Positions 44,000-55,143 of a DNA stretch of 64,000 nt are shown in pieces. Both the position numbers and the translations under genes were made by a program. Where the stretch lies: positions 69,279,583 to 69,343,582 of the forward strand of contig CM064863.1 in NCBI GenBank assembly GCA_032719365.1, in the 5' to 3' direction. Numbering within the stretch: position 1 is the stretch's first letter; every line of letters starts with the position of its first letter. This DNA is from Prinsepia uniflora. Lineage: Eukaryota; Streptophyta; Magnoliopsida; Rosales; Rosaceae. The notes under the pieces were generated by a model, which was not told the origin of the DNA, ran no database searches, and worked only from the letters and a program-made list of their open reading frames with translations.

Positions 44000-46069
44000 T
44001 GACAGGACCCATCCCAATCCCCCCGGGATTAACGCGGGATGACCCTGCTCCCGTTTGACACGAAGTGTCAGATAAGGGATATTTCCGACCTTTGCCCTCT
44101 CGGGCTATCAGAGTACGCCATGATCCGAAGGAGGTATGTGATATCTCGGTCTCTGCTACAGTCCACATCCGCTGTCAACATGAAGGGCAGTCAAAACATT
44201 AAAAGCTGTGAGTGGACAAAACAAGAGTTTATAAAAACATTTCATAATAAAGACATTTGTACCCTTCACTAAAAAAGCTGCATGCATTCGAAAACCATTT
44301 AACCAAATGAACCACATGTGGGAACTAAGCCCAAAACCATAATGAAAGAATCATAAAGAATCAACCGTACGGGCCACTGCCCAAATCCAGGTGGGACTCA
44401 GCCCAAAACCATAATGAAAGAATCATAAAACACAATTTCTCAAACCAATTGAAATCATGTTTATCCATTATATTTCATATCACCGAACCTGTCACGGTAT
44501 ATAGAGCTACGCACGTGCTAACCGGAGTCTCAAACTCAAGTCTCTCCAGGGTCCACCCAGGTCAATGTCCGTAGAACAATGACCCTCCGTGGAGGTAACG
44601 AACCATGCCCATCCTGAGAGTAATGAACCCAACTGGGGGGCGACTCCACTCAGTCAGTGCTCCGTGACTACTCTGGGGTCCACCGAGGCCAACGACCCTC
44701 CCCGGAGGAAATAATAGAAGTAAAGGAAGGTATATGAATATATATATATATACATAACAAAAACACTCATGCCCAGTCCCCCTGAACCGTCACGTATTAT
44801 AAAATCCTTTTAAGGGTTCATGCCCGATTCCCATAAACCGTCATGTACCATAATAACCTTTCCAGGGTTCATGCCTGGTTCCCATAAACCGTCATGAACT
44901 TGGAAATCCATCTAGGGTCCTTGACCCGAAATCATCAATGTAAAACAACTGGGTCTCGTGCCCGAACATATGACATCATCTGGGCATCGTGCCCGATATC
45001 TAAGGGTCAGTCATGACTCCGATCGTAGTGATGTGTGCAACCATCCATCCAGGACCACCCTCATTCCTGGTATGTCGCCGTGAACGAATCAACCGACTCG
45101 ACCACCACAAGATCATGGTGCACTCATCACCGATCGATATCCTGAACCGTCAGCACTCTGAAGTTGAGCCTCTATCGGCTACCCGACAACAGATCGTGCA
45201 TCGTGACCTCTCCGGTAGAAACACATCCCAATCTGGAGGCGAGCGTCGTATTGTCGATCACCGTGCACATAGCACTAGCCGCGACCACGATTCAGACCCG
45301 AAAGCCATCAATATCGTCATATGCTCGAGACAAAATCAAATGGGTCTCATACTCGAGTTTATCATTTTGAAATCCCAAAACCATTTCATTTATACCATCA
45401 TAGAAATACAGACCCGTATAGGCACCGTATAAGGTCGGAACCTCGAAATATGTGCTTATACATAACCACAATCAAATGCACTCATGACATCACAAAACAT
45501 GTATTAAAACATATAATAAACATTTATGCATGCACCAATTTAGAAAACAAGGTCCATTCATAGACCGTCCGAGCTGCCGCCTCGATTTGTGTGCTATACG
45601 GCTCTCCCGAGCCAATCACCGTCACTGAGACTCCCAAACCTATCCAAATCGTAATAGGAGGTTACTAACTATTTAATTAACCTCCCACTAAAGCCCAGTA
45701 ATTTTTTCTAATTTTTAACTATTTTTAAAGTTGATCCTAAACCTTCTGATGCCCCAAACATTATCGAGACGGTATCCGATCGACACGAAACTAGTCCCAA
45801 AATGTTCGTTACATCGAATAGAAGATTTCACATGTTGAAACCTTCCCCAAATTATGGGCCACGCGCCTGTAGCGTCATCTTCAACCTCTGGCCGGTTCCT
45901 GTGCAATCCGGTCCAGCTGGACCGGCGTGACTGGTCCAGGTCCATATCTTGTTATTTTTTCGTCCTTTTTCTTCCTTCTTTCCACCAATCTTCCTATTTT
46001 GATCTTATGAATCTTAATATATAAAGAAAACCATCCAAAACTTACAAGAATCCATTGAACCCGATTACT
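44000..46069 (-). mobile_element. Inverted long LTR (family C-like), host of later insertions
   Basis: Reading the minus strand, it ends GGATGGGTCCTGTCA at 44000, like the LTRs at 52255-55143, and follows that LTR type backwards to its middle at 46069. The terminal hairpin (TTTGACAC-GAA-GTGTCAGAT, about 44055-44074), the CATGACGGTTTATGGGAACC repeats (about 44790-44900) and the block around GGGCCACGCGCCTG are recognisable. An extra segment near 44960-45310 has no match in the other copies. It is interrupted at 46069 by the family D LTR and continues for 47 bp at 52208-52254 before the next insertion. Confidence 0.75.
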
Positions 46070-46958
46070 TGTAATGGCCCGTCCCGAATTTCGGGATTTG
46101 ATTAGTAACTAATCATGATTAGTGGGGTTAATCGATGATTAGTTGGGTGAAATCGGACGAACGATGTAAAATGACCATTTTGCCCCTAGTCATGGGTAAA
46201 ACGTTGAATTTTAAATTCGGGCAATCAAATGGACTTTGACCGATGACCGTGACGTAGTTTGTGACGTCACGAGTTCATAGACAGGTGGCACGTTTGATTC
46301 CGACATTCGAGGAGGAAGTTATGACGTTCAGAAGTTAAGGGGCATTTTGGTAATTTTGGTTAATAGGGGCAAAATGTTAACTTTTTGACCGGGAGGTCCG
46401 ATGGCCAAGGGCCGAGGATCGTTACATAGATCGGGAGGATACGAATCCATAGACAGGCGGCACGTTGAAATTGGACTTCGAACGAGAAAGTTATGGGTCA
46501 CGGAAGTTCGATTTCACTATGCACGCATTACGAGGCGAGGACACGTGGCTTATTCTGATTGGGTCAGACATTTTAAGTGGGACACGTGGACCAATAACCT
46601 GAAAATATGGACCTATGTCTTGATTGGTGAGATTGCATTTAAATATTAGGATTTTAATTATTTGATAACTCCCACTTAACTCACATTTTGATCTTGGCCC
46701 TTCATCTGACCTGTGCCTTCAATCAACACTGTCCATCTCCTCCCTCCCTATCTAAATAGATTCCACCATCTCTATTATATCATAACCTGATACCCCATTT
46801 TCTTTCCCCCATACAAACACACATATCCCTCACCTCACCATCTCTGTTGTGTGTGCACAACCATGAGAGTGATTGAGATAATGAGAGACGACGGGAGGCG
46901 GCAAGGAAATGGCGACGACCACGGTGGTTCACGGCAAGGGACAGAAACAGACCCAGTG

Positions 46959-49896
46959 TGTAACGACCCATCCCGGGAATTAGGGTTAAGACCGTGTTTA
47001 AAATGAGATTACTGAGGTTAATTGGTTGTTAGTTAGTTACGATAGGTCCGGTAGCGTAGAATGACGATTTTGCCCCTAGGTTGGGCAAAATGTTGACTTT
47101 GAGTTCGGGCGGTCAAATGGACTTTGACCGATGACCGTGAAGTAGTTCGGGACGTCACGAATCCGTAGATAGGTGGCACGCCCGATTCCAACATCCGAGG
47201 AGGAAGTTATGATGTTCGGAAGGTTGGGGCATTACCGTAATTTGGTTAAAATAGGGGGAAAAGTTGACTTTTCGTACGATCGGGTTTTGACACGTTGACC
47301 TAGGACCGTTAGGTAGATCTCATCGTCCTGAGTTCGATGACAGGCGGCACGTATTCATCGGAGTTAGGATGTGCGCGTTACGGGTCTAGAAAGGTAGTGG
47401 CAAAATGGTAATTTTGACTTAAAAGGAAGGGCAGTTTGGTCTATTGTACTTTGGGCTTGGTGCAGCCGGATTTGGACAAGTGTCCAGGGCAGATTGAGAT
47501 TTTTGAGTGAGGCTTGAGAGGATTGTGACACGTGCTAGGAGTCTGGTTGGTTCTAGGAAGCACAACTCCAATTATATGGGTATGTGTTCATGTTTGTTCG
47601 AACCAGAGAGAAACAGAGACTGAGAGATTGAGGGAGTTGGACGTTGATCGTGAGTGTTGGTGTGTCTGGTGAATGGAGAGTGACCAGAGATTGAGAGAGA
47701 GACAGTGAGTGAGTTGGGAGGTGTCGTGCTTGTGTGTGTGCGAAGTGGAAGTTCACGGGGAAAACCAGAAAAACAGAGAAGAGGTGAGAGATGGTGGTGG
47801 TGGTGTGGTCGTGTGTTGGTTCAATTGAACTCGAAAGGAAGCTGGGGAGGACTCTGTGACCTCTAGGGAGTGCGGCGGTGAGCACGGCGGTGGTCGATGA
47901 CAGGTAATTTCTTCTCCCTGTAATTTTGCTCTGTTTTGCCGTAGAGTTTCAAAACAAAAGTCGTGGCTTTTGGGCATGAGTCGAGGAGTTTAGTGAGTAC
48001 TGGTAGGTTCAGTAGGGTCCTAGGAAGCGTCTAGTGTAGCCACCGTGACGGGGGAAGACTTGGGTGGCCGGAATAAGAAACAGGGGACAGACGGGTTTTT
48101 GTGTCGAGTTTGGGACGATGATCTAGGGACTGTGTCGAGGTGTTAGAGTAAGGGGAATGGGTTGTTTAGGACTAGATGGTGAGGATGGTGAAGAGAGGAG
48201 TCGAATTGGCGGACGGACGGCGGAGAACCGAGAAAACCGGTTCAGTACAGTCGAACCGGCCGACCCGAGGTAGACGATGATACTGTAGCAGCGCATGAGG
48301 CCCACGTACAGCCACTTTGGGCGGTGCGTGGGGGCGCGTGCGGTGGCTTTTGGGGAAACGGTCAACTAGGTTTTCGATCTAGGAGTTGTAACGAGTCTAA
48401 TGGAATTGGTTTCGGGTTGTTCGGATGTCGTTTGAGGTTAGTTCCGCGAGGTTGAAGGTTTAGGGTTCCAGTTTGTTACGTTTAGGACCCGGGGATTTTC
48501 GGGAAAAATTAGGTGGACCTTAGTAGATGTGCTAGTAACGTTCTTGGGTGGTTGTTGACAGGATCGGGATTTCCCGAGGAAGCTGAGGAACGTACGGGAC
48601 GTTCGGGACGCGACTGAGGGCTTGGTACTGTGAGTGGACCCATTCTCTAAACTCAAGCATGCATGACTATTTTCTATAATTATTTTATGGTTTTATATGT
48701 GATTTCGTGATTGTTGAATATGTGATGTTGGTTTTGCATAATTGCACGTTTTTCGAGAAACTACGTATTTGGCACGTTTTACGATAAGAGGTTGATTTCT
48801 GATTTGGATGCTATGATTTCGGAATTTTAAACTATAATTGGTTTTAATGATTATAAATGGATTTTGGAACATGATTTGATGATTAAGAGATTTCGATTTT
48901 GAAATCGGATTTCGAGAAGCGAGATTTGGTTTTAAAGTTGAAAAGTGGAATTCCGGATTTGGGTTCGGAATGACTGTTCTGGATGCCGGAAGGGCTTCAG
49001 ACCGGTGATTTCGGATTCGGGTTTGGATGAGGATTTAGAAATGGTGTTCAAATGGTTTTGATTGGATTTTCTGGATCTGGTTATTGGGTTTAAAGACCCG
49101 GATATTGTGATTGACGGGGGACGGGCCCGGATTGGGTTTAAAGACCCGGATTGAGTTTAAAGACTCGGGAGTTAAAGACTCGGATATTACTGATATTTCC
49201 CCCGTAGGCCTGTTGAGTTTAAAGACTCGGGAGTTTAAAGACTCGGGAGTTTAAAGACTCGGATATTATTGAGGCCTGGATTGAGTTTAAAGACTCGGGA
49301 GTTTAAAGACTCGGATAGATCCAACAGGTTTGATCGGATAATGATTGGTTGAAACTTACGTTTTATGATACAGTTTCATGGTGCTTATGATATGAGTTCT
49401 ATAACTGTTTTTATAATGATTCTGCAAATGTTTTTATGATGATCTTTACGTGATTTATAACTGTTTTCAATAACTGGGTTATGCATGTGATTTCAAAACG
49501 GATGGCTAAAACCTTGGTTTTATTATGAAATGGTTTTTGGAAACTTTCCTTTTATTTATGGTCCACTCACACCTTCTGTTTTAAATTGCCCTCCAGGTCA
49601 TGGAGCTAGCGCGGGGTTGTGACGTCAAGGCAGCGTCGGAGGCATAGAATTTTTTGAGAGTGACCCCGGAGTGCTTAAACTTTTCCGTTGTGCGTATAGC
49701 TTGTTATCGGATTTCTTTCCTTTGTATTTAGTACTATGCTCTGTAAAACTTGACTTTGGGATGTTTAAAGTTTCTTATGCGTCTGACTGTGTATTTTGGT
49801 GGTTTTTCGTGAGTTTATTTTGGTTTAGTGTCGGGGTGTCAGACGGGAGCAGGATTTACCTCGGTTTTCGGGGTGAAATCGGGGTGGGTCCTGACA
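46959..49896 (+). mobile_element. Family A solo LTR with 5-bp target duplication
   Basis: Complete LTR of 2938 bp, TGTAACGACCC to GGGTCCTGACA, flanked by perfect CAGTG repeats at 46954-46958 and 49897-49901. No primer-binding site or internal domain follows, so it is a solo LTR. It carries the GAGTTTAAAGACTCGG minisatellite (about 49086-49316) and two shared modules (47151-47222, 47323-47400). It serves as the reference copy for the partial LTRs at 1-2912 and 61153-64000. Confidence 0.95.
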
Positions 49897-50135
49897 CAGT
49901 GGACTTGAATTCGAAGCTTGAAGTGGCCTGGATCGACGGGGAATTTACTCAAAAATTCTGGGTTTCGGGTTTGAGTTCAGAGGTTTGGGAGTCCCGGTGA
50001 TAGTGATGAGGTGTCAGGACCCGACCCTCCTCTGTCAGGTCCTGACTCATCTAGCACGATATTGTCCTCTTTGGGCCACAGCAATACTCAACGGCAAGCC
50101 TACCCCTCAAGGTTTTGTTTTCGGGAGCTCATGGT

Positions 50136-50194
50136 GCAACTTCCCAGGGGGTCACCTATCATGGAATTGCACCAGCCTCAACTCGCTTAACTTT
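50136..50194 (-). promoter_or_regulatory. 5S rRNA-like internal promoter, Cassandra left repeat
   Basis: Minus strand reads AGTTAAGCG, then about 25 variable bases, then GATAGGTGACC..CTGGGAAGTT, matching the 3' half of plant 5S rRNA with its RNA polymerase III control boxes. One change (GATAGG for GATGGG) is seen. Confidence 0.85.
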
Positions 50195-50555
50195 GGGGTT
50201 CCAATCCCCCCCAAAGCCACTGAGCTCCCAAAAGGCCTCATGCTAGATAGGTGTGTGCCTACACCTTTAAGACACACCACCATTTCCTTCCCAGACCATT
50301 CCCCCCTCGCAGGAATGTGGGATTGTTCACCGTTCCCTCTAGGACACGGGTCTTACAATCCACCCCCCTTAGGGCCCAGTGTCCTCGCTGGCACACTTCC
50401 CGGTTAGGGTCTCGCTCTGATACCATTCTGTCAGGACCCGACCCTCCTCTGTCAGGTCCCGACTCATCTAGCACGATATTGTCCTCTTTGGGCCACAGCA
50501 ATACTCAACGGCAAGCCTGCGCCCTCAAGGTTTTGTTTTCGGGAGCTCACGGTGC

Positions 50556-50613
50556 AACTTCCCAGGGGGTCACCCATCATGGAATTGCACCAGCCTCAAC
50601 TCGCTTAACTTTG
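50556..50613 (-). promoter_or_regulatory. 5S rRNA-like internal promoter, Cassandra right repeat
   Basis: Same as the left copy but with the canonical GATGGGTGACC box intact. On the minus strand this is the 5' LTR, which would drive transcription. Confidence 0.87.
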
Positions 50614-51076
50614 GGGTTCCAATCCCCCCCAAAGCCACTGAGCTCCCAAAAGGCCTCATGCTAGATAGGTGTGTGCCTACACCTTTAAGACACACCACCA
50701 TTTCCTTTCCAGACCATTCCCCCCTCGTAGGAATGTGGGATTGTTCACCGTTCCCTCTAGGACACGGGTCTTACACGAGGCCCGGGAAGGCCTATGGCAC
50801 GCGTATCGAGGCGCATCGTAGGACGATATGTGAGTGGACTATGGTTTTATAAATTTTATGCATGCATAACTATTTTATATGGATTATGATTATGATTATA
50901 TGATGTTGATTTGGATATTGGTGAATTATATGATTTCACGCATTTCGAGGCAATTTACGTGCTTGCACGTAAATCGAGGTTTCCCCGGTGTTACACTGAT
51001 TTTCCATACTTATGATTTTGGATATGATTTCATGAAATGGTTTTGAAATTGGAAAGATAAACTCGGGAATGAGGCC

Positions 51077-51300
51077 CAATTGTTTTGGAAACCTCAAACT
51101 TGGAGTCCAATTGAGTTACGTAATCGGGCCGAGGGCCCAATTGCTTTATGAAATCGGGCCAAGGGCCCAGTTATTTACGAAATCAAGCTGAGACCCATTT
51201 GAGTTATATAATCAGGCCAGGGGCCTAGTTGATTTACGAAATTGGGTCGTGGGCCCATTTGATTTACGAAATCGGGCATGAGGCTCAGTTGGTTATAAAT
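51077..51300 (+). repeat. GGGCCCAATTG-type degenerate minisatellite
   Basis: About seven degenerate ~31-bp units of the form TTTACGAAATCGGGCCGAGGG followed by CCCAATTGA. The related C LTRs keep only two or three (around 54140-54230 and 60345-60440), so the array expanded in family D. Confidence 0.75.
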
Positions 51301-51586
51301 GTGATTTAGGGTCGGGGGCCCTAAATGGATTTGGATAAATGGTTTCGGATTTGAAAATCAGATGTTTGGACTTGTGATGGTTTTATGGAAATTCCGGGCA
51401 GGGCCCTTGAGATGTTTTGAAACGATTGATAAACTGTTTTCCATAAACCATCTTGATACCAGGATATGTGATGGTCTCCTCCAAGTGTCTGGGCCACTGG
51501 GGAAGTCACGGTGCATTGCCTGCGAGGGGTCATTATACGGAGCTACCAGACCGTATGATGACTCAGGAGCAGGAATGCTATGATTG

Positions 51587-51723
51587 GACGTCTGGGACGT
51601 CAGACATCTGGGATGTCATAGATATTGACCCGATGAGACCCCGGGTAGCACGCGTTGCTTATGCCGTGAGATATGACGTCTGGGACGTCGAGCGTTTGGG
51701 ACGCTAGGCATCTGGGATGCCTA
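51587..51723 (+). repeat. Five 15-19 nt hairpins with TGG loop in family D LTR
   Basis: GACGTC-TGG-GACGTC (51587-51601), GACATC-TGG-GATGTC (51603-51617), GACGTC-TGG-GACGTC (51675-51689), AGCGTT-TGG-GACGCT (51691-51705), TAGGCATC-TGG-GATGCCTA (51705-51723). Stems differ in sequence yet stay complementary, while the loop is constant. Confidence 0.85.
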
Positions 51724-52123
51724 GGATGGTTTAAACAGGTTTTCTTGAATGTTATTTATGGTTATGGTTTTGGGCGGTGGCCCACTTGGAATTGGAATTT
51801 GGTTTTACAGTTTTGGGCTGAGTTCCCACATTTGGTTTTGAGTTACGGTTTCTGGGCTAAGGCCCTAATGGTTGCTTTTAGTAAATAGTTTGCTTACTTG
51901 TTTTTGATGCATGCATACGTTTTAATGAAAGGCATAAATATCTTTGTGAAATGTGTTTTATGAACTTAGTTATTTTCGTCCACTAACAGCCTTTGTTGTT
52001 TTTAATGCCCTTCAGGTTGATCACGGATGCGACTGCAGCAGAGACTGGGACATTGCATGCCTCCTCCATCGATCCTTGCGCACTCTGGAAGCTCTTCGGG
52101 GTAGTGGCTTTAGGTTATCCCTT

Positions 52124-52144
52124 GTCTGACACTTCCTGTCAGAC
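52124..52144 (+). promoter_or_regulatory. LTR-end hairpin, family D
   Basis: GTCTGACA, five-base loop, TGTCAGAC, directly followed by GGGAGC. Same position as in the C LTR (55070-55090). Might be an RNA 3'-processing or packaging structure; role not known. Confidence 0.6.
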
Positions 52145-52254
52145 GGGAGCATGACACATCCCACGGTAATCCCGGAGGGGGGGGTGGGATTGGGATGGGT
52201 CGTGTCATTACCTCTTTTCGGTCCAAACTCCCATTTTTGTTCTCAGGCTTCACA

Positions 52255-55143
52255 TGTAACGACCCGTCCCAAATTCCTAAATTAGATTAGTGACTAATCA
52301 CGATTAGTGAGGCTAATCCGTGATTAGTTGAGCGAAATCGGACGAACGATGCAAAATCACTGTTTTGCCCCTAGTCGTGGCAAAATGTTGACTTTTCATT
52401 CGGGCGGTCAAATGGACTTTGACCAATGATCGTGACGTAGTTCGTGACGTCACGAGTTCATAGACAGGTGGTACGTTCAATTCCGACGTTCGAGGAGGAA
52501 GTTATGACGTTCGGAAGTTTAGGGGCATTTTAGTCATTTTGGTTAAAAGGGCCAAATAGTTGACTTTTTGACCGGGATGTCCGATGGCCGAGGGCCGGGG
52601 ACTATTACGTAGATAAGGACGATACGAATTCATAGACAGGTGGCACGTCGAATTTGGACGTTCGACGGTGAAGTTACGGTTCACGGAAGTTCAAGTGCAC
52701 TATTGCACGAATTACGAAACAAGTTAACTTTTGGACTTTAGTGGGGCCCAGATATTTAGTTCCTGCCCTATGGATGAGTGACAAGTGTCACCCATCCACT
52801 AGGCCATCCCTTTTCCTTCATGCACCGTGCATTTCCTTTTCTTCATTTCAAACACACCCAAAACCACCCGATCTCACACACAACCACCATTCTCCCATCC
52901 GTGCAACTCAAAACCCATCCAACCTTTACTCAAGGGACCAGGACTGAGACCAGGGATGGAAGAGAGGACAAGAGAGCTGGTTGCCGGCCAGAACCGCCGT
53001 CCACGGAAGCTGGAAGGAGGAAGAACCCGTGAGGTTCACGGTAAGCCCACTTTGACCCATTTTCCATTTTTGATGTTTTGGGTCCGTTTTAATGGTTTTA
53101 ATGAGTCCATTAGGTTTCTATGGACATGTTAGGAAGGTTTTAGGAAGCTTAGAATGGCTTTACAACCATGGGTGCTGTTTTGGAAGTTTGAACTGTTTGG
53201 TTCAAAGATTAAACTATGGGTTTATGCGGTTTTTAGGTAGTTTTAGGGATTGGAATGGATGGAAAACATCAAAATAGGAAGAAAGGAACCAAAAAGGAAG
53301 AACTAGGATGAAAAATGGGGTGTCTAGGGTCGTGAACCAGTCACGCCGGTCCAGTTGGACCGGCCAAACCAGGTGAACCGGGCATCTGAACCGGCTGTGT
53401 GTAGAAGGCGATGAATAGTGTCTTGTGCACTCTTGGGGCGCATGCGGGCGTGTGGCCCATAATTTGGGGAAGTTTTCAACATATGAAATCTTCTATTCAA
53501 TGTAACGAAGATTTTGGGACTGGTCTCGTGTCAATCGAATATCGTTTCGATAGGTTTCAGGCTGTCCGAAGGTTTAGGATCGGTTTAAAAATAGCTAAAA
53601 GTTCGGGAAAATTACGGGGCTTTGATGGGAGGTTAATTAAGTAGTTAGTAACCTTTTATTAAAATTTGGACAGGTTTGGGAGTCCCGGTGATAGCGACGG
53701 CTCGGGAGAGCCTAAGGCACGTAAATCGAGGCGGCAGCTCGGACGGTCTGTGAGTGGACCTTGTTTTCTAAATTGGTGCATGCATAAATGTTTATTATAT
53801 GTTTTAAATACTTGTTTGTGATGTCATGAGTGCATTTGGATATGTGGTTACGTATAGGCACGTATTTCGAGGTTTCGGCCCTATACGGTGCCTATACGGG
53901 GCTGTATGTCTTTATTGGTCTAGATGAAATGGTTTTGGATTTCCAAATGGATTATGAATATGATTTTATGATGTTGATTTGGATGCTTGTGATTTATATG
54001 GTTTCACATATTTCGAGGCGATTTACGTGCTTGCATGTAAATCGAGGTTTTCTGGTTTTACACTGATTTTCCGTACTTATGGTTTTAGTTATGATTTCAT
54101 GAAATGATTTTGAATTTGAAAAGGTAACTCTCGGACTTGAGGTCCATTTGATTTACGGAATCGGGCTGGAGGCCCAATTGGTTTACGATTCGGACTTGAG
54201 ATCCAATTTCTATGTGGATTCGGGCATATGGCCTAGTTATGTATTACAAATGGTTTTTATGGTTCATGACGGTTTATGGGAACCGGCATGAACACATGAA
54301 AGGATTTTATGGTTCATGGCGGCTTATGAGGGCCGGGCATGAATCCTTGAAAGGTTTCAAGAATGATTTCAAAGGTTTTTCATATCCCATCTTTTATATG
54401 TGATTGTCTCCTCCGGGGAGGGTCGTTGGCCTGGGTGGACCCCAGAGTAGTCACAAAGCACTGACTGAGTGGAGTCGCCCCCCAGTTGGGTTCCTTACTC
54501 AGGATAGGCATGGTTCCTTACCTCCAGGGAGGGTCATTGATCTACGGACATTGACCTGGGTGGACCTTGGAGAGACTTAGGTTTGAGACCCCGGTTAGCA
54601 CGCGCGTAGCTTTATTTTACCGTGACAGGTTCTTGGATATGAAATATAATGGATAAACATGAATTCAATTGGTTTGGGAAATTATGTTTTATGATGATAA
54701 ATGGATTTGGGCTGAGATCCCACATATATTTACTATTTTCTGGTTTTCTGTAAATGGTTTTGGGCAAGAGCCCATGTGACTTGTATTTACGGAACTTGGG
54801 GCTGTGACCCTAATTATGGTTGTTTAAACATATGTGTTTGAATAAATGGTTTTACTATGCATGCATGCTTTTTATTGGAGGGTATAAAGGTCTTTGATGA
54901 AATGTTTTTATAAACTCTTTATTTTTGTCCACTCATAGTCTTTCTGTTTTTAATACTCTTCAAGTTGACATCGGATGTGGACTGTAGCAGAGATCGAGGT
55001 ATCACATACCTCTTCCGGATCCTGGCGTACTCTGATAGCCCAAGAGGGCAAAGATCGAAAATATCCCTTGTCTGACACTTCGTGTCAGACGGGAGCAGGG
55101 TCATCCCGCGTTAATCCCGGGTGGATTGGGATGGGTCCTGTCA
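52255..55143 (+). repeat. LARD left LTR
   Basis: 2889 bp. Shared modules at about 52445-52515 and 52620-52685. Contains two CATGACGGTTTATGGGAACC units (about 54262-54345) where the right LTR has three. The two LTRs differ at scattered sites, a few percent by eye, so this insertion is older than the two Copias. Confidence 0.88.
55070..55090 (+). promoter_or_regulatory. LTR-end hairpin, family C
   Basis: Perfect GTCTGACAC-TTC-GTGTCAGAC, 9-bp stem and 3-base loop, 53 bp before the LTR end. Confidence 0.75.

Larger units (their letters stand above)
50012..50775 (-). mobile_element. Cassandra TRIM element
   Basis: Two direct repeats, 50012-50357 and 50429-50775 (346/347 bp), separated by only 71 bp. 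On the minus strand the right one starts TGTAAGACCCGTG and ends GGTCCTGACA or similar; the 71-bp interior contains the primer-binding site TGGTATCAGAGCGAGACCC (50425 down to 50407). Flanks TGAGG (50007-50011) and CGAGG (50776-50780) are a target duplication with one change. Each LTR contains a 5S rRNA-like stretch in the minus sense, the defining feature of Cassandra. No coding capacity; it relies on enzymes supplied in trans. Confidence 0.93.
46070..52207 (+). mobile_element. Family D solo LTR, itself carrying two insertions
   Basis: Starts TGTAATGGCCCGTCCC at 46070 and ends GGATGGGTCGTGTCA at 52207. Flanks TTACT (46065-46069) and TTACC (52208-52212) look like a target duplication with one change. 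Interrupted by the family A LTR (46959-49896) and the Cassandra element (50012-50775). Without them and their duplications it is about 2.4 kb and has no internal region. It contains the shared module twice (46262-46335, 46438-46505), a GGGCC-rich repeat block and the hairpin array. Confidence 0.85.

Noticed and set aside
44970..45432. 139-codon plus frame
   Set aside because: Lies within an inverted LTR and is not open in other copies.
50012..50775. Two tandem 5S rRNA genes
   Set aside because: Only the 3' half of 5S is recognisable, embedded in direct repeats with a primer-binding site between them and a target duplication outside, which is the Cassandra arrangement.
51077..51300. CRISPR-like array
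   Set aside because: Units are degenerate, spacers are not unique and the context is a plant LTR.
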